DNA of 64,000 nucleotides from Aldrovandia affinis (lineage: Eukaryota > Chordata > Actinopteri > Notacanthiformes > Halosauridae). The notes beneath the pieces were generated by a model. It worked only from the letters and a program-made list of their open reading frames with translations, made no database searches and had not been told where the DNA came from. The stretch is taken from contig JAINUG010000037.1 of assembly GCA_029706075.1 (NCBI GenBank), positions 6,815,666-6,879,665 on the forward strand. Direction: 5' to 3'. Both the position numbers and the translations under genes were made by a program. Of this stretch, positions 48,508-57,830 are shown in pieces (position 1 is the first letter of the stretch; each line of letters starts with the position of its first letter).

Positions 48508-49729
48508 CAAACACATATATATTTATATCTATCTTGCGTTGCTAAAAACCCTCAACATTGCTTTTACAACTGCACTAATTATGTGTAATTTTTCATGCGC
48601 TAGCTCTGGCGGCGAGGAGCCGAGATTACGACGCAAAGTTGTGCGCCAGGATGATGATGCGGGATCATTTCATTTATTCTCATTAGAGTGGTTGTCATAT
48701 TGTTTCCTTAACTGATTCAGGTTCATCGGGTGTGCGCGACCTGCTTCTCCTTCCAGCACGGGCCTTCCTGGGGTTTCCGGGGGGCTGGAGTAGGAGCGTC
48801 CAATTTGCGAGAGAGATAATGAGGGGAGGGGAAAGCGAGCATCCTGGGACGGAGGGAGGTTTTCACGTTCGGACGAGAACTCGGGATCGTCAGACACGTC
48901 CCCGGAAGTCAGACTCTTGTTTTGTTTTCCACAACGATGTATGCGAGTCCCATCTAACTTAACGAAAGAAAAAAAAAGAAAACAAAACCAAACATGTCAG
49001 ACTGGGTACATTTGTTATTGTGACTGGTCCACCGTGACAATTGGTGGTCTACGTGTCGGTAATAGTGTTTGCTTGTTATGCGCTGGAGACAAGCTATTTA
49101 TGGAAAGGGAAAATGGAGATTAATAAACAAGGTAAACATCATAAAACCTCATTATAAATGGACAAGGTGAAGGGACATTTAATAGAAATGTTCGCGCATC
49201 GGCGTTCCACATTGCGTGTGGTTGTCAAAAACAATTAATCAAAATGCTAAACCCTGCAAACTGCGATGAGGATGTGACTTTAACGGAAAGATCTCAGCTC
49301 ACGTCATTTCTGTCCGCGTCAAAGAGCATATCGCGCGGAGATGATCCGCGAGGCGCTGGGGCTCTTATTTAAAGGCCGCAGGTAGCACGGGGGCCCTGTC
49401 ATTTGCGTGGGGTGCCATTCCGAACAAATTCGATATCTCTGTCATTGTCTCCTTTTACAATTAAACCCTCACTGCAAGACAGCGTGAGGAGATGACGGCT
49501 GCAACATTTATCATGATTAGGTGTAATTAATAAACCTGAAGCGTTCATTAAGCAAAATGCTTTAAAACTAATTCCACTTAATGAAGAGCATGGTGTGACA
49601 GGCCGGTGATTTATGCCAGGTGGGGAAGTGACAGTATTTATTTGAAGACACCGGTTTCCACCCCCCCCACCCCCACCCAGCAGAAAGTTTCCCCGGCCGG
49701 GCGCCGGGCCTGCTCTGTCTGCAGGGTAT

Positions 49730-49791
49730 TGACAGGTCTGACAGCTCTTTGATTATCCAGTCAGCGGGAGGCTGAGACCTGTCACCTGTCA
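49730..49791. promoter_or_regulatory. Cluster of four TGACAG (TALE-type) sites
   Basis: TGACAG at 49730 and 49739 on +, and its complement CTGTCA at 49779 and 49786, within 62 bases. TGACAG is the core bound by MEIS, PKNOX and TGIF homeodomain proteins. The right pair overlaps E-box words (CACCTG, CAGGTG). The motif composition is seen directly. Activity as an enhancer is inferred. Confidence 0.35.
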
Positions 49792-49949
49792 GGTGTGAGG
49801 GACCCGCCGCTGGGCTGATGAAACAATCGAGGGGAGACGGGGCTGAACGAGCGGGGGAGGAGGGGATCGGGGTCATCAGGCACATGACAATAAGCCGTCT
49901 CTCCGCACACAGCGAGGCCTGCTCTGAGGTTCAGTGTGTTGCTGATTAA

Positions 49950-50012
49950 CAGCAACCCCCCCCACACACACACACCGCCCACCCCCTACCCCCCACCCCC
50001 CCAGCACCCACC
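49950..50012 (-). other. C-rich tract, minus-strand quadruplex candidate
   Basis: Runs of 5-8 C separated by short TA, A or AG spacers, with a short CA run in the middle. The minus strand has more than four G-runs of at least four. Confidence 0.6.
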
Positions 50013-50036
50013 CTGCCAGTGTAAAAGCATGTACAC

Positions 50037-50190
50037 TAAAGCAATAAGGCACTCCAGTCCATGCTAAGCCATGAATATTGGCACGGCTAGGGGGGTTTCA
50101 GGGTTTCAGTTTTGCCTCATGCACCTAATGACGCCCCTAGCTGTGCCGATATTTATGGTGTACTGCAGCCTCGTGTGCTTTAATGCTTTA
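50037..50190. other. Long symmetric foldback (hairpin) sequence
   Basis: Inner arms 50069-50093 and 50134-50158 (25 bases each) match at 22 positions. All three differences would be G-U wobbles in RNA, so the inner stem can pair fully. An unpaired segment of 11 bases on each side follows. An outer stem then pairs 50037-50057 with 50170-50190 (17 of 21 matches). The loop is 40 bases (50094-50133) and contains GGTTTCAGGGTTTCAG. No open frame is associated. It may be a MITE, a foldback element or a hairpin-RNA precursor. No known family was recognised. Confidence 0.75.
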
Positions 50191-50292
50191 AAGACTCATT
50201 TTATTTTATTGTTTGCATTTTCTAAACCTTGAAAGACCCTTAAAAGTTTTTTTTTATTATTGTACTGTGCATATCAAACAATAAACTTATTT

Positions 50293-50651
50293 AAAGGAGA
50301 ATGTTACCCATGTTCAATTTTGTCCTTCATCTGTAATGTAGTACGAATTCAATAGTATATACTTTTGCATATAGAAGAATTATTCAAGCTAAAATGAAAA
50401 TATTTTATTTTCTGCCACTTCCTGTTCAGCTGGCAAACTACAATATCCCATAATGCATTGCTTTCTCTCATGCCTGTAACAATGCGAAAAATACACATTG
50501 CAGTCTGGGAAAATGAGGCAGTGGGGGTGGGGGAAACAAAATAATGTATCGTTCTGTCTTGTGTAAAATTTTACAAAATGTTGATGTCGTCATTGCGATG
50601 TAGGGTTGATGAAAAAATATTAAAATTCGATTTTTGGTTGAACTCACCTTT
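50293..50651. mobile_element. MITE-like element, about 360 bp
   Basis: The left end reads AAAGGAGAATGTTACC and the complement of the right end reads AAAGGTGAGTTCAACC, giving imperfect inverted termini. Internally the word AACTACAATATCCCATAATG resembles the 'aactacatttcccataatgc' signature frequent in teleost non-autonomous DNA transposons. No transposase sequence and no certain target duplication are seen. The superfamily is unassigned. Confidence 0.45.
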
Positions 50652-51734
50652 TAAACATTTAATTCATAGTTTATATCCATTGTTTTGGCTTTATTACTTT
50701 ATATTTTTGCCCATGTGTATGTAATGTATAGTTAGCCAGTTTGTGGTGCAGTTAACCAAACATTTAAAACCAATAATCCATTTAAAAGATGAAAACCTTT
50801 GAAATAATCTGACACTGAACATAAACAGTACATGTAGTTGGTGAACAAAATAACTGTTGCTACCTATATAACATTATATACTTGTTGAGCTCTTGTTAGC
50901 TTGTCGCTACTTTACATTTATCAGCGGTTGGAATTTTGAACACACCGTTTAAATTAATAACCAATATTCAAGCAAGCAGTAGGCAGGATCTCATTACAAT
51001 ATTAAGAAAATGTTGGCTTTCTGAACAATGCATCTCCGTTTAAGTGACCTGCTATGTATCTTTGGCCTCTTGTGAACTGTTTGATTTTGTTCTGGCTCTT
51101 TTTTAATATCCAACACAGTTGCAGTATACTAAGACAGGCCTCATATCTCATTTTGATAGCATTTCCCAGCCTTTTATTAATTAAAAGTGTGATTCATTTC
51201 CATTAAATTCTTGTCTTTTTGCGTGAGTGATAATGAAACAAATTAAATGTATGACTTTGATAATTAAGGACGTTGATAAGATAAGCAATTGTGTATTCTA
51301 CTTTCATGCCCCGTTCGTTCTCCACTCAGTCCGTAACTATGGGTTTTGCATCTTTGAGGTTCTACCATATATAAGGGCATGCCTTTTTCACCACCTCTGT
51401 CAGGAACCTGCAATTCCATCCTCCTACACCAAGAGGTCGATGGAAGACTTTCTGAAGGTACTTCAAGCAATCAACATATTACAATCTCAAGTAATCATTC
51501 AATTAGTACAAATGAGGTGCGTATTGCAGCATAGTAGACTAGTCAGCAGTTGGTGCTGTACACACCTATACGTAATCATACTGATTGATTTGTAAGTAGG
51601 CTACTGCTTTCAATTGTAAAAATATGTCTGTTGGACATATTATGCCCCTTCTTGAGAAAAGTCTAAAGGCAAAATAAAAATATAAAGACCAATACTGTTA
51701 TTGATGGGATGCCTTGATTTATAAATATATACAT
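50652..51734. other. AT-rich noncoding stretch, nothing recognised
   Basis: No gene or mobile element recognised. The 122-codon + frame at 51227-51595 has no recognisable domain and no supporting features. Confidence 0.45.
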
Positions 51735-52085
51735 AGCCGGACGGCCACCTCTAAGGAGAGTCATGGTTATTCCAAATTTTCATTTCACAAACCATTTCAT
51801 AATGATTGGGCCCACTGTGCTCCTGGGAACTTTCAATACTTTAGCAATGTTTTTATACCCTTCGCCAAATATATGCCTCAACACAATTCTATCTCATAGG
51901 CCTATGGAGAGTTCCTTGGACTTCGTAGCATGGTTTTTGCTCTGGCATGCATTGGGACTGTGGGACCTTATATAGACAGGTGTGTGCCTTTCTAAATCAT
52001 GTCCATTCAATTGAATTTGCCACAGGTGGACTACATTCAAGTTCTGGATACATCTCAAGGATGATCAAAGGAAACAGGATACATA
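51735..52085 (-). mobile_element. Tc1-family transposon 5' fragment
   Basis: Minus-strand sequence from about 52085 down to 51735 matches, in order, the untranslated leader and first transposase codons of a teleost Tc1 element (leader words TCCACCTGTGGCAAATTCAA and GGTCCCACAGTCC are on the minus strand). Both terminal repeats and the whole catalytic part are missing. The family differs from the pieces at 12.4 and 22.7 kb, judged by leader sequence. Confidence 0.75.
51768..51935 (-). pseudogene. Tc1 transposase N-terminal helix-turn-helix, broken
   Basis: A start-like ATG lies near 51933 on the minus strand, followed by MLRSPRNSP and a stop. After a small frameshift, the frame DRIVLRHIFGEGYKNIAKVL continues with KVPRSTVGPIIMKW, then another stop. 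This is the first paired-like DNA-binding helix-turn-helix of Tc1 transposases (GEGYxxIAxxLxVPxxTV pattern). Two stops and a frameshift in about 50 codons show an old inactive copy. Confidence 0.75.
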
Positions 52086-53628
52086 CATATAATACTTTAT
52101 ATTTTGGTGTTTAATCATTTTCAGATAATTTGTTTCATGACTTGTTGTAGAGGTGAAAAAACTTGTCCATAAGAGGAAACTCCCCTCTCTGAAAGAAATA
52201 TTTGTAGACTTGCACCAACACTCAGATTGGCACTTAATTGCATAATTGGTCATACTCATTTGAGTAATTGCTACTAATTACTGGAAATAGAGTGCCGACA
52301 GTGTTGCCTTGAGGATCAGAAAAGAACTGCAGCTTCTTGAGAGAGGTGATAAAAAATGCATTCCCTTAACCATATATCTAATGGTTGCTGCTCATTGTAT
52401 TTTAATTTATGTCTGTAAAGTTCAGTTGGCTACCATATCGACATGTTTCCCATTCCTGATTATTAACAGGGTTGCTTTAGCAAAACTCTTAAGCAAGTTG
52501 CTGTCTTCTAAGCCCCATATCTAGGTAGCTGACAATAAAGGACTTTCCTCTCCTTTGCCTTCTCTCTTTTGATTGATTTATATACACTCACCAACAACAA
52601 ATGTGTGGTCCTGTACAATCTTCAACTGAATGTGAATTAAATACACAGTGAGTGAATCTTGGCCAAAATGCCAGTGTTGTAGCCCTGCATCCATGGACAG
52701 TAAGGGAATTATTGTTTGCATTCTTCCCCTGGGTTCAGGGATCAAAGAACAGCAGACATATTAGCAATTTAGTTAGTGTGGCAGCTAAAATTTGTCTTGT
52801 TGTCAAAAAAGGTTTTTACACAAATGTGATATAATTAAAAAAGAAAAATACATGGCCATGTTTAATTGATAGTTCAGTAGTAAGAAATACTCATACAACC
52901 AGAATGTATTTAAAGCAGAAAGGTTATTGATATGTGGGAAATAGTATTTTAAACAGGTTGCGTTAAAGATTTGATTCTTGGGCTTAGAGTCAGGAGGCGG
53001 GATTGCACCTGGTCGTAGGACGAGGTTGTTGACCACCCCTACAGGACACCAACAATTAATTAAACAAATTAAAATGAAGGTTAACATGAAACAAGGGGGA
53101 GAAGGGGAGGCGGTGGGATGCCGAAAACAGCTTAGCATGATGGGAGAAAGGTACATGGTGATTTTATACCTGTTGTGAAATTAGTTTCAGCTGGTCGAGG
53201 GAATCATCAGAGGTTGTCTGATAATTTATCTCGCGAATCATAGTTTAAAAACTCCAATTAATGATCTCAAGCACAGATCACATTGTAATGAGACCAACAT
53301 GTTAAAACATTGTTGTTAAGCTTGTAATCTTTCATTTAAAACCAAAACCCAGTGCAGAGAATCTTTAATTTGCAAGAACAAGAACAACATAGCTTCAGTC
53401 ATAAAAATAAGAAAGTATTAAATAAACAGAGATAAGAATTATATAAATAATTTATAAGATTGGCATGTGATTCCTAAATCCTTGTTCAAATGTCTCAAAA
53501 GCTTGGTATCACATTGCAAAGATTTATATTTTAGAACGATGCAAGCAGCGCAGTAGTATTTTAATGATTTGAAAAATCTGCCTCCAAAAAACCTGATCTT
53601 AGTACAATTGTGCCTGAAATATCATATC
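52086..53628. other. Noncoding stretch, nothing firmly recognised
   Basis: AT-rich. The interval 52960-53180 is less AT-rich and may belong to an unidentified insertion, but I found no ends. Open frames are short and without domains. Confidence 0.45.
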
Positions 53629-53640
53629 TGATTGGGGTCA

Positions 53641-54002
53641 GAGGCGGCACGGTGGTGCAGTGGATAGCACTGTTGCCTCACAGCAAGAAGGTCTCGGTTC
53701 GAATCCAGGCCGGGGCCTTTCTGTGTGGAGTTTGCATGTTCTCCCCGTGTCGCGTGGGTTTCCTCCGGTAATCCGGTTTCTTCCCACAGTCCAAAGACAT
53801 GCACGTTAGGCTAATTGGAGAGTCTAAATTGCCCGTAGGTATGAGTGTGTGAGTGAATGGTGTATGTAGTGCCCTGCGATGGATTGGCGACCTGTCCAGG
53901 GTGTATTCCTGCCTCTCGCCCCAATGCATGCTGGGATAGGCTCCAGCCCCCCCGTGACCCTAACTAGGAATAAGCGGCTGAAGATGAGATGAGATGAGAT
54001 GA
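53641..54002 (+). mobile_element. V-SINE/DANA-type SINE, complete
   Basis: Full-length SINE with a tRNA-like head: A-box-like TGGTGCAGTGG (about 53653) and B-box GGTTCGAATCC (about 53696). The conserved middle follows: GTGTGGAGTTTGCATGTTCT, CGTGGGTTTCCTCCGG and CCACAGTCCAAAGACATGCA. The 3' body has CCCTGCGATGGATTGGCGAC, CTGGGATAGGCTCCAGC and a (GATGA)n tail. An exact 13-bp target duplication, TGATTGGGGTCAG, flanks it at 53629-53641 and 54003-54015 (its last base may coincide with the first SINE base). This layout is widespread in teleosts. Intact ends suggest a fairly young insertion. A hAT element sits directly in the right-hand duplication. Confidence 0.9.
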
Positions 54003-54016
54003 TGATTGGGGTCAGT

Positions 54017-54662
54017 CAGGGGCGGAGCTAAGGGGTGGCCAGGGGTGGCATGGCCACCCCAGCATGGCCACCCCTCTGGCCAACCCAGTGACGCAGAGCA
54101 AAACAGTCAAAGCAGAGGAAAAAAATCTGCTGTGAGTGCTTTTTTTTCTTTTTGGCAAGTGCGATTACCAATGTCCAATGACACGAAACTCAACAAATAT
54201 ATCTCGCTGTGATAGGCTAGTTTGAGTAGCGTAACGCTCAATACAACCTGCTCTGTGTCATTTCATTAATGTGCATCAAAGAGTATCATCACGTGCACAT
54301 GCAATGTCGTGCAAGAACTAACATTAGCTAGTTTATAGAAGTGAACAGAAGAGTCCCTGGCCTTGCCAGGCTTATTTGAATATGTATTTTTTTATTGTAT
54401 TTTATTATTTATTTAATTATTTTATCAGGGTGAACTTCCCAAAAATGAGTTCCGTGCCCACAATATATAGTTAGCCAAAGGCATACCTTGTTTCCATTGG
54501 GGCGTTAATTATTGTTACACCACATGTGCATAGGGTAAGTCACGTTTTAAGGGGCTGTCTCCAACAAACTGTCATCATTTTATTATCATTCTGTGGATGT
54601 GGAGAAGTTATTTTTCCCAACCTCAGTGTGCCACCCCAATAAAATCACTGGCTACGCCCCTG
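54017..54662. mobile_element. Non-autonomous hAT element, 646 bp
   Basis: Terminal inverted repeats CAGGGGCGGAGCTA and (complement of right end) CAGGGGCGTAGCCA match at 12 of 14 positions. The 8-bp target duplication GGGTCAGT is exact on both sides (54009-54016 and 54663-54670), as expected for hAT. GGGTGGCC/GGCCACCC words near the left end form an additional small hairpin. No transposase frame is present. The left duplication lies inside the right target duplication of the neighbouring SINE, which orders the events. Confidence 0.88.
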
Positions 54663-54670
54663 GGGTCAGT

Positions 54671-55511
54671 ACTTGATTGGGGGCGATTATTAAAATAAAA
54701 ATAAAAAAAGATTAATGTTGTGGAAAAATCCACACAAAGTTAATAATACAGTAACAATACAATATACTATCATATATTTTTTGTACAACAGTTATTCTAT
54801 GTTATATTTGCCAAAGTAAAAAATATATTGGTAAACATTGGATACAGCATACAAAAACATAAAAATACAGCACACAAATGATTATATAATTATTTGATTA
54901 TAATTCAGTAATTCCTATCCCTCATAAAGATCAATGCAGTCCTGCGGGCAAATATAAGGTAGCCTACACAGGTAGAGCAATAGGTGAATAGCAGGGAGAG
55001 AGGGTCATCCAGTGAAACTCTGAGACATATTCTATATAGTGACACAAGAGCAAACTATGTGATTATCTATACAAACCATTCACACTTATTAAAATCTATT
55101 TTAATGCCATTTTTCAAATAATTTGGCATTCCTAATTGCATTCTTAAATCATTTTCTTTGTTGCAAGGCACATTGTCATTTAAGAACATCATCAAACATG
55201 CACAAAGGTTGTGTCAAATTCAACATCATGTAGACTTGGTGTCAAAGTCAGCTAAACATCACTCAGACACACATCCGCCATTCAGACTTGGTATCATATT
55301 CAGACAAACCAAAGTCATTCGGACATGGTATGCATCATACTTGATTCAGATAAGCAGGGGTCAGCTGGATTTTTTTTTCACAACTTTTTTTTCCACACAT
55401 ACACCAATCATCACACTCTTCTCGGAAGCATACTCTGCAGTCCATCAGCTGAGCTGCGCAGTCATTGCACAATTGTTGCAGGCAGGCAATTATGTGTACA
55501 AAACCCCAAAC
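54671..55511. other. AT-rich noncoding stretch
   Basis: No gene recognised. The interval 55200-55330 repeats words such as AGACTTGGT and CAAA(G)TCA in an irregular way. The 141-codon + frame at 55158-55583 has no recognised domain and ends inside a SINE tail. Confidence 0.45.
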
Positions 55512-55515
55512 AGGG

Positions 55516-55620
55516 AACATTTACATTTTAAACATTTAGCAGACGCTCTTATCCAGAGCAATAAGATGAGCACAAAAACATGAGCTGCACAACCATAGCT
55601 AGGCTTGTTCGCTGCGACAG
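55516..55620 (-). mobile_element. SINE/LINE 3' tail, minus orientation
   Basis: Ends (minus strand) with TTGCTCTGGATAAGAGCGTC, TGCTAAATG and TTTAAAATGTAAATG. The hairpin GCTCT-GGATA-AGAGC is perfect at 55545-55559. The sequence preceding it on the minus strand (55560-55620) may be body, but I cannot see a tRNA head, so it is probably 5'-truncated. Confidence 0.75.
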
Positions 55621-55699
55621 GCTTAATGTTACTTAGTTATTTAATAAATGTCGGTACACAAATTTTAAAAAATGTATTTCTTTCACATAGATCATATAC

Positions 55700-56220
55700 A
55701 ACAGCATACCATTATTTTTTAGTACAACTATGAATAACACATAGCTTTCAATTACAATAGGTAGTTTACAGATGACGTCACATCTCTTCGCTGCAGTGGC
55801 ACAAACTCCATATGGTGGTCAAGTAAACACAAGAGTAGTGGAGTCGAGGCATAGTCACACACAAACTATGCAAAAAATGTATGCTTGCGTTGTTTATGGT
55901 TGTTCGAATTGATCTAACCAAGAAATAATCTTTTTTTTAAATCGAGTACCAAAGGTTATTCTTCATAAAGGGGAAAATGTGTTTTTTTTAACTACAAGAA
56001 AATACTGAAAGATATGGCTGGCAAACCTGAACCTTTACCCTGGAAAGTATTCAACTTGTATTTAACTTTCCTTTATTCTGTACAGTTTTTTGTTGTAGCT
56101 TTGTTTCCCTGGAACTGAACAACAGTACGAAACACCGGGGATCAGTTGACGTGTTATGTTGTGCTGTTAGTTGTTGCTGATGTTAGTTGCTAGTTGTTGC
56201 TATGTTAGCTAGTTGTTGAT
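55700..56220 (+). mobile_element. Decayed THAP-domain transposon remnant (P-element-like?)
   Basis: The interval around a broken THAP domain, with a palindromic TGACGTCA upstream at about 55772 and, downstream, an irregular TTAGTTGTTGCT repeat (56160-56220). In teleosts, THAP domains outside host THAP genes belong mostly to P-like and related DNA transposons. Outer boundaries and superfamily are not established. Confidence 0.4.
55877..56040 (+). pseudogene. Broken THAP zinc-finger domain
   Basis: The frame opens MYACVVYGCSN, giving the first two zinc cysteines with C-x4-C spacing, then a stop. It continues with SNQEIIFFLNRVPKVILHKG, where the conserved FP-type proline falls about 25 residues in, as in THAP domains. 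The tryptophan expected further on appears as KIWLANLN after another stop. The distal C-x2-H pair was not found. The domain binds DNA in host THAP proteins and in P-element-like transposases. Here it is inactivated by at least two stops. Confidence 0.5.
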
Positions 56221-57755
56221 ATGCTCAAAGATGTTTATATTTTACTAATCTCACAAACCGTTTTGCGATCCCTATGGCTAAATGCGTTTCCATTTACTCT
56301 ATGTAAGCAATGTCGTGTTGTTTCATTTGCTTTTCGGTCAGCTCAGACTTCCAGTTCAGACTTCAAGTTCAATGATGGCGAGGCTCCAATGCATGGCCAC
56401 TTTAGGGTTTGCATCCGAACTGTAATCAATACGTAACATAAACACAAAAAGCCAACAAAATGAAAAGGTGCTTCAATATTTGGTGGTGGATCAAGAAAAC
56501 AATGTCTGTAGAACTAATAGTTAGCTATATCCACAGATTCGACAGCGGGCAAATTTTTCATTTATTGTGAGAAATCATTCCTTTTCATAAAATACGGATC
56601 TCTTCCATCACATTTGTAGATCTTTATCTCTCTCAAGCATTGGCTTCTAAACTGTTTACATATACCGGGTACTGCTCGTGGCCTCCTTCCATGATTTCAC
56701 TTCTTGACCACCAACTGAGGGAGCGCGTAACCTACTTATAGTCATTACATGTGAATTCCTACAATAATTTTACAATACCATATAGCTATCTTTATTATTA
56801 TTCACCCTTGTAGTTATGACCTTTAACTAGCTCTACCAGTTGTAGCTTCAATGACATTAGCCAGCTATTTAGTATTAGCACACTTAGCACCCATAACATA
56901 AGTTACACCCATAGATAATTAGCTTTCCACAAAACTGCTGGCTCAATGGTGGTTGTGACACAAATGTCTTCATAATATATATTTACAGTTCTCTCCCTAC
57001 TATGATCATAACTTGCAAACTTGCGATCTACACATCTTTGTGTCCAGCAAGATAGGTATCGGGCTAACTAGGTTAACTATATAGTTGATTAATGGGATTG
57101 AAACCATTCAATACGACTAGCAAGCTATAGTTGAAATGCATGCTAATGAGCAGGCTGGTCAAAAGTTAGCAAATTAGTCAAGTTCGAGTCACCACTAGTT
57201 GAGTTCCAAGTTGAGTAAAGAGTCATGAAAGTCCTGGACTTGAATATTACAACACTGGGCACTGGAACGATCTGTATTTACCTGACTGCGATGTGCACTA
57301 CACAGCAGAACCCACTGATATGGCAGGATGAGCAACCCGCCAGCTGTATAGAATATACGTGCTGACTGTAAATTAACTAAAGACATTACAGACGATGTCC
57401 GAGAGTCAGGACCTGTATGTAAATCTATGATCCAAGAATTGTTACGGAGACTGTAGTATACTGTAATTCCAGTACTGTATCTAACTGCATAGTACACAGT
57501 AAGCTCCACCTCCCTCTATAACTGGTTTCTGGGACTGTGCTTGTTGCCTTTCTACACTTACAACAGAAATCACTCAATAGCACCATTTATGTGAAGAGTA
57601 AGGGTGTACTTTAAATGTTCTCATGGATTGTAATGCGAAATGCTGAATAACATCTGAGTTCATCCTGGCTAAATCTAAACCCCCTAACATCCTTTCAGAG
57701 GGAGGACTCTCTGTATGGGTGGCATGTCACGTGATATTCGCACGGTTGAAGCCAT
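56221..57755. other. AT-rich noncoding stretch
   Basis: Rich in GCTAGC/TAGCTA words, as in decayed teleost transposons, but no ends or coding pieces could be assigned. No gene recognised. Confidence 0.45.
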
Positions 57756-57830
57756 ACATTGTACCGCATGTTGCAAGTCGCTCTGGATAAGAGCGTCTGC
57801 AAAATACCAAAAAATTTCTAATGTAATGTA
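57755..57830 (+). mobile_element. Orphan SINE/LINE 3' tail
   Basis: Contains AAGTCGCTCTGGATAAGAGC, GTCTGCAAAATACC and TCTAATGTAATGTA. The hairpin GCTCT-GGATA-AGAGC is perfect at 57780-57794. No SINE head is visible upstream, so this is a severely 5'-truncated copy. Confidence 0.75.

Larger units (their letters stand above)
47516..50030. other. Single-copy stretch, GC- and CpG-richer, regulatory-like
   Basis: No gene recognised, although 47840-48060 and 48600-48900 are CpG-rich. The (TA)n run at 48478-48504 and C-rich tracts at 49660-49680 and 49950-50010 are simple sequence. The block at 49250-49570 contains TATCATGATTAGGTGTAATTA and looks strongly constrained in texture. The 128-codon + frame at 47851-48237 is basic and domain-free, and a minus-strand frame overlaps it, so I do not call it. 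Confidence 0.5.

Noticed and set aside
50075-50100. A miR-96 or miR-1271 homologue
   Set aside because: Only the seven-base seed TTGGCAC matches. The rest of the mature sequence does not, and the hairpin is longer than typical for those loci.
53645-53715. Functional tRNA gene
   Set aside because: B box is good, but the sequence runs straight into the V-SINE body with a target duplication around the whole unit.
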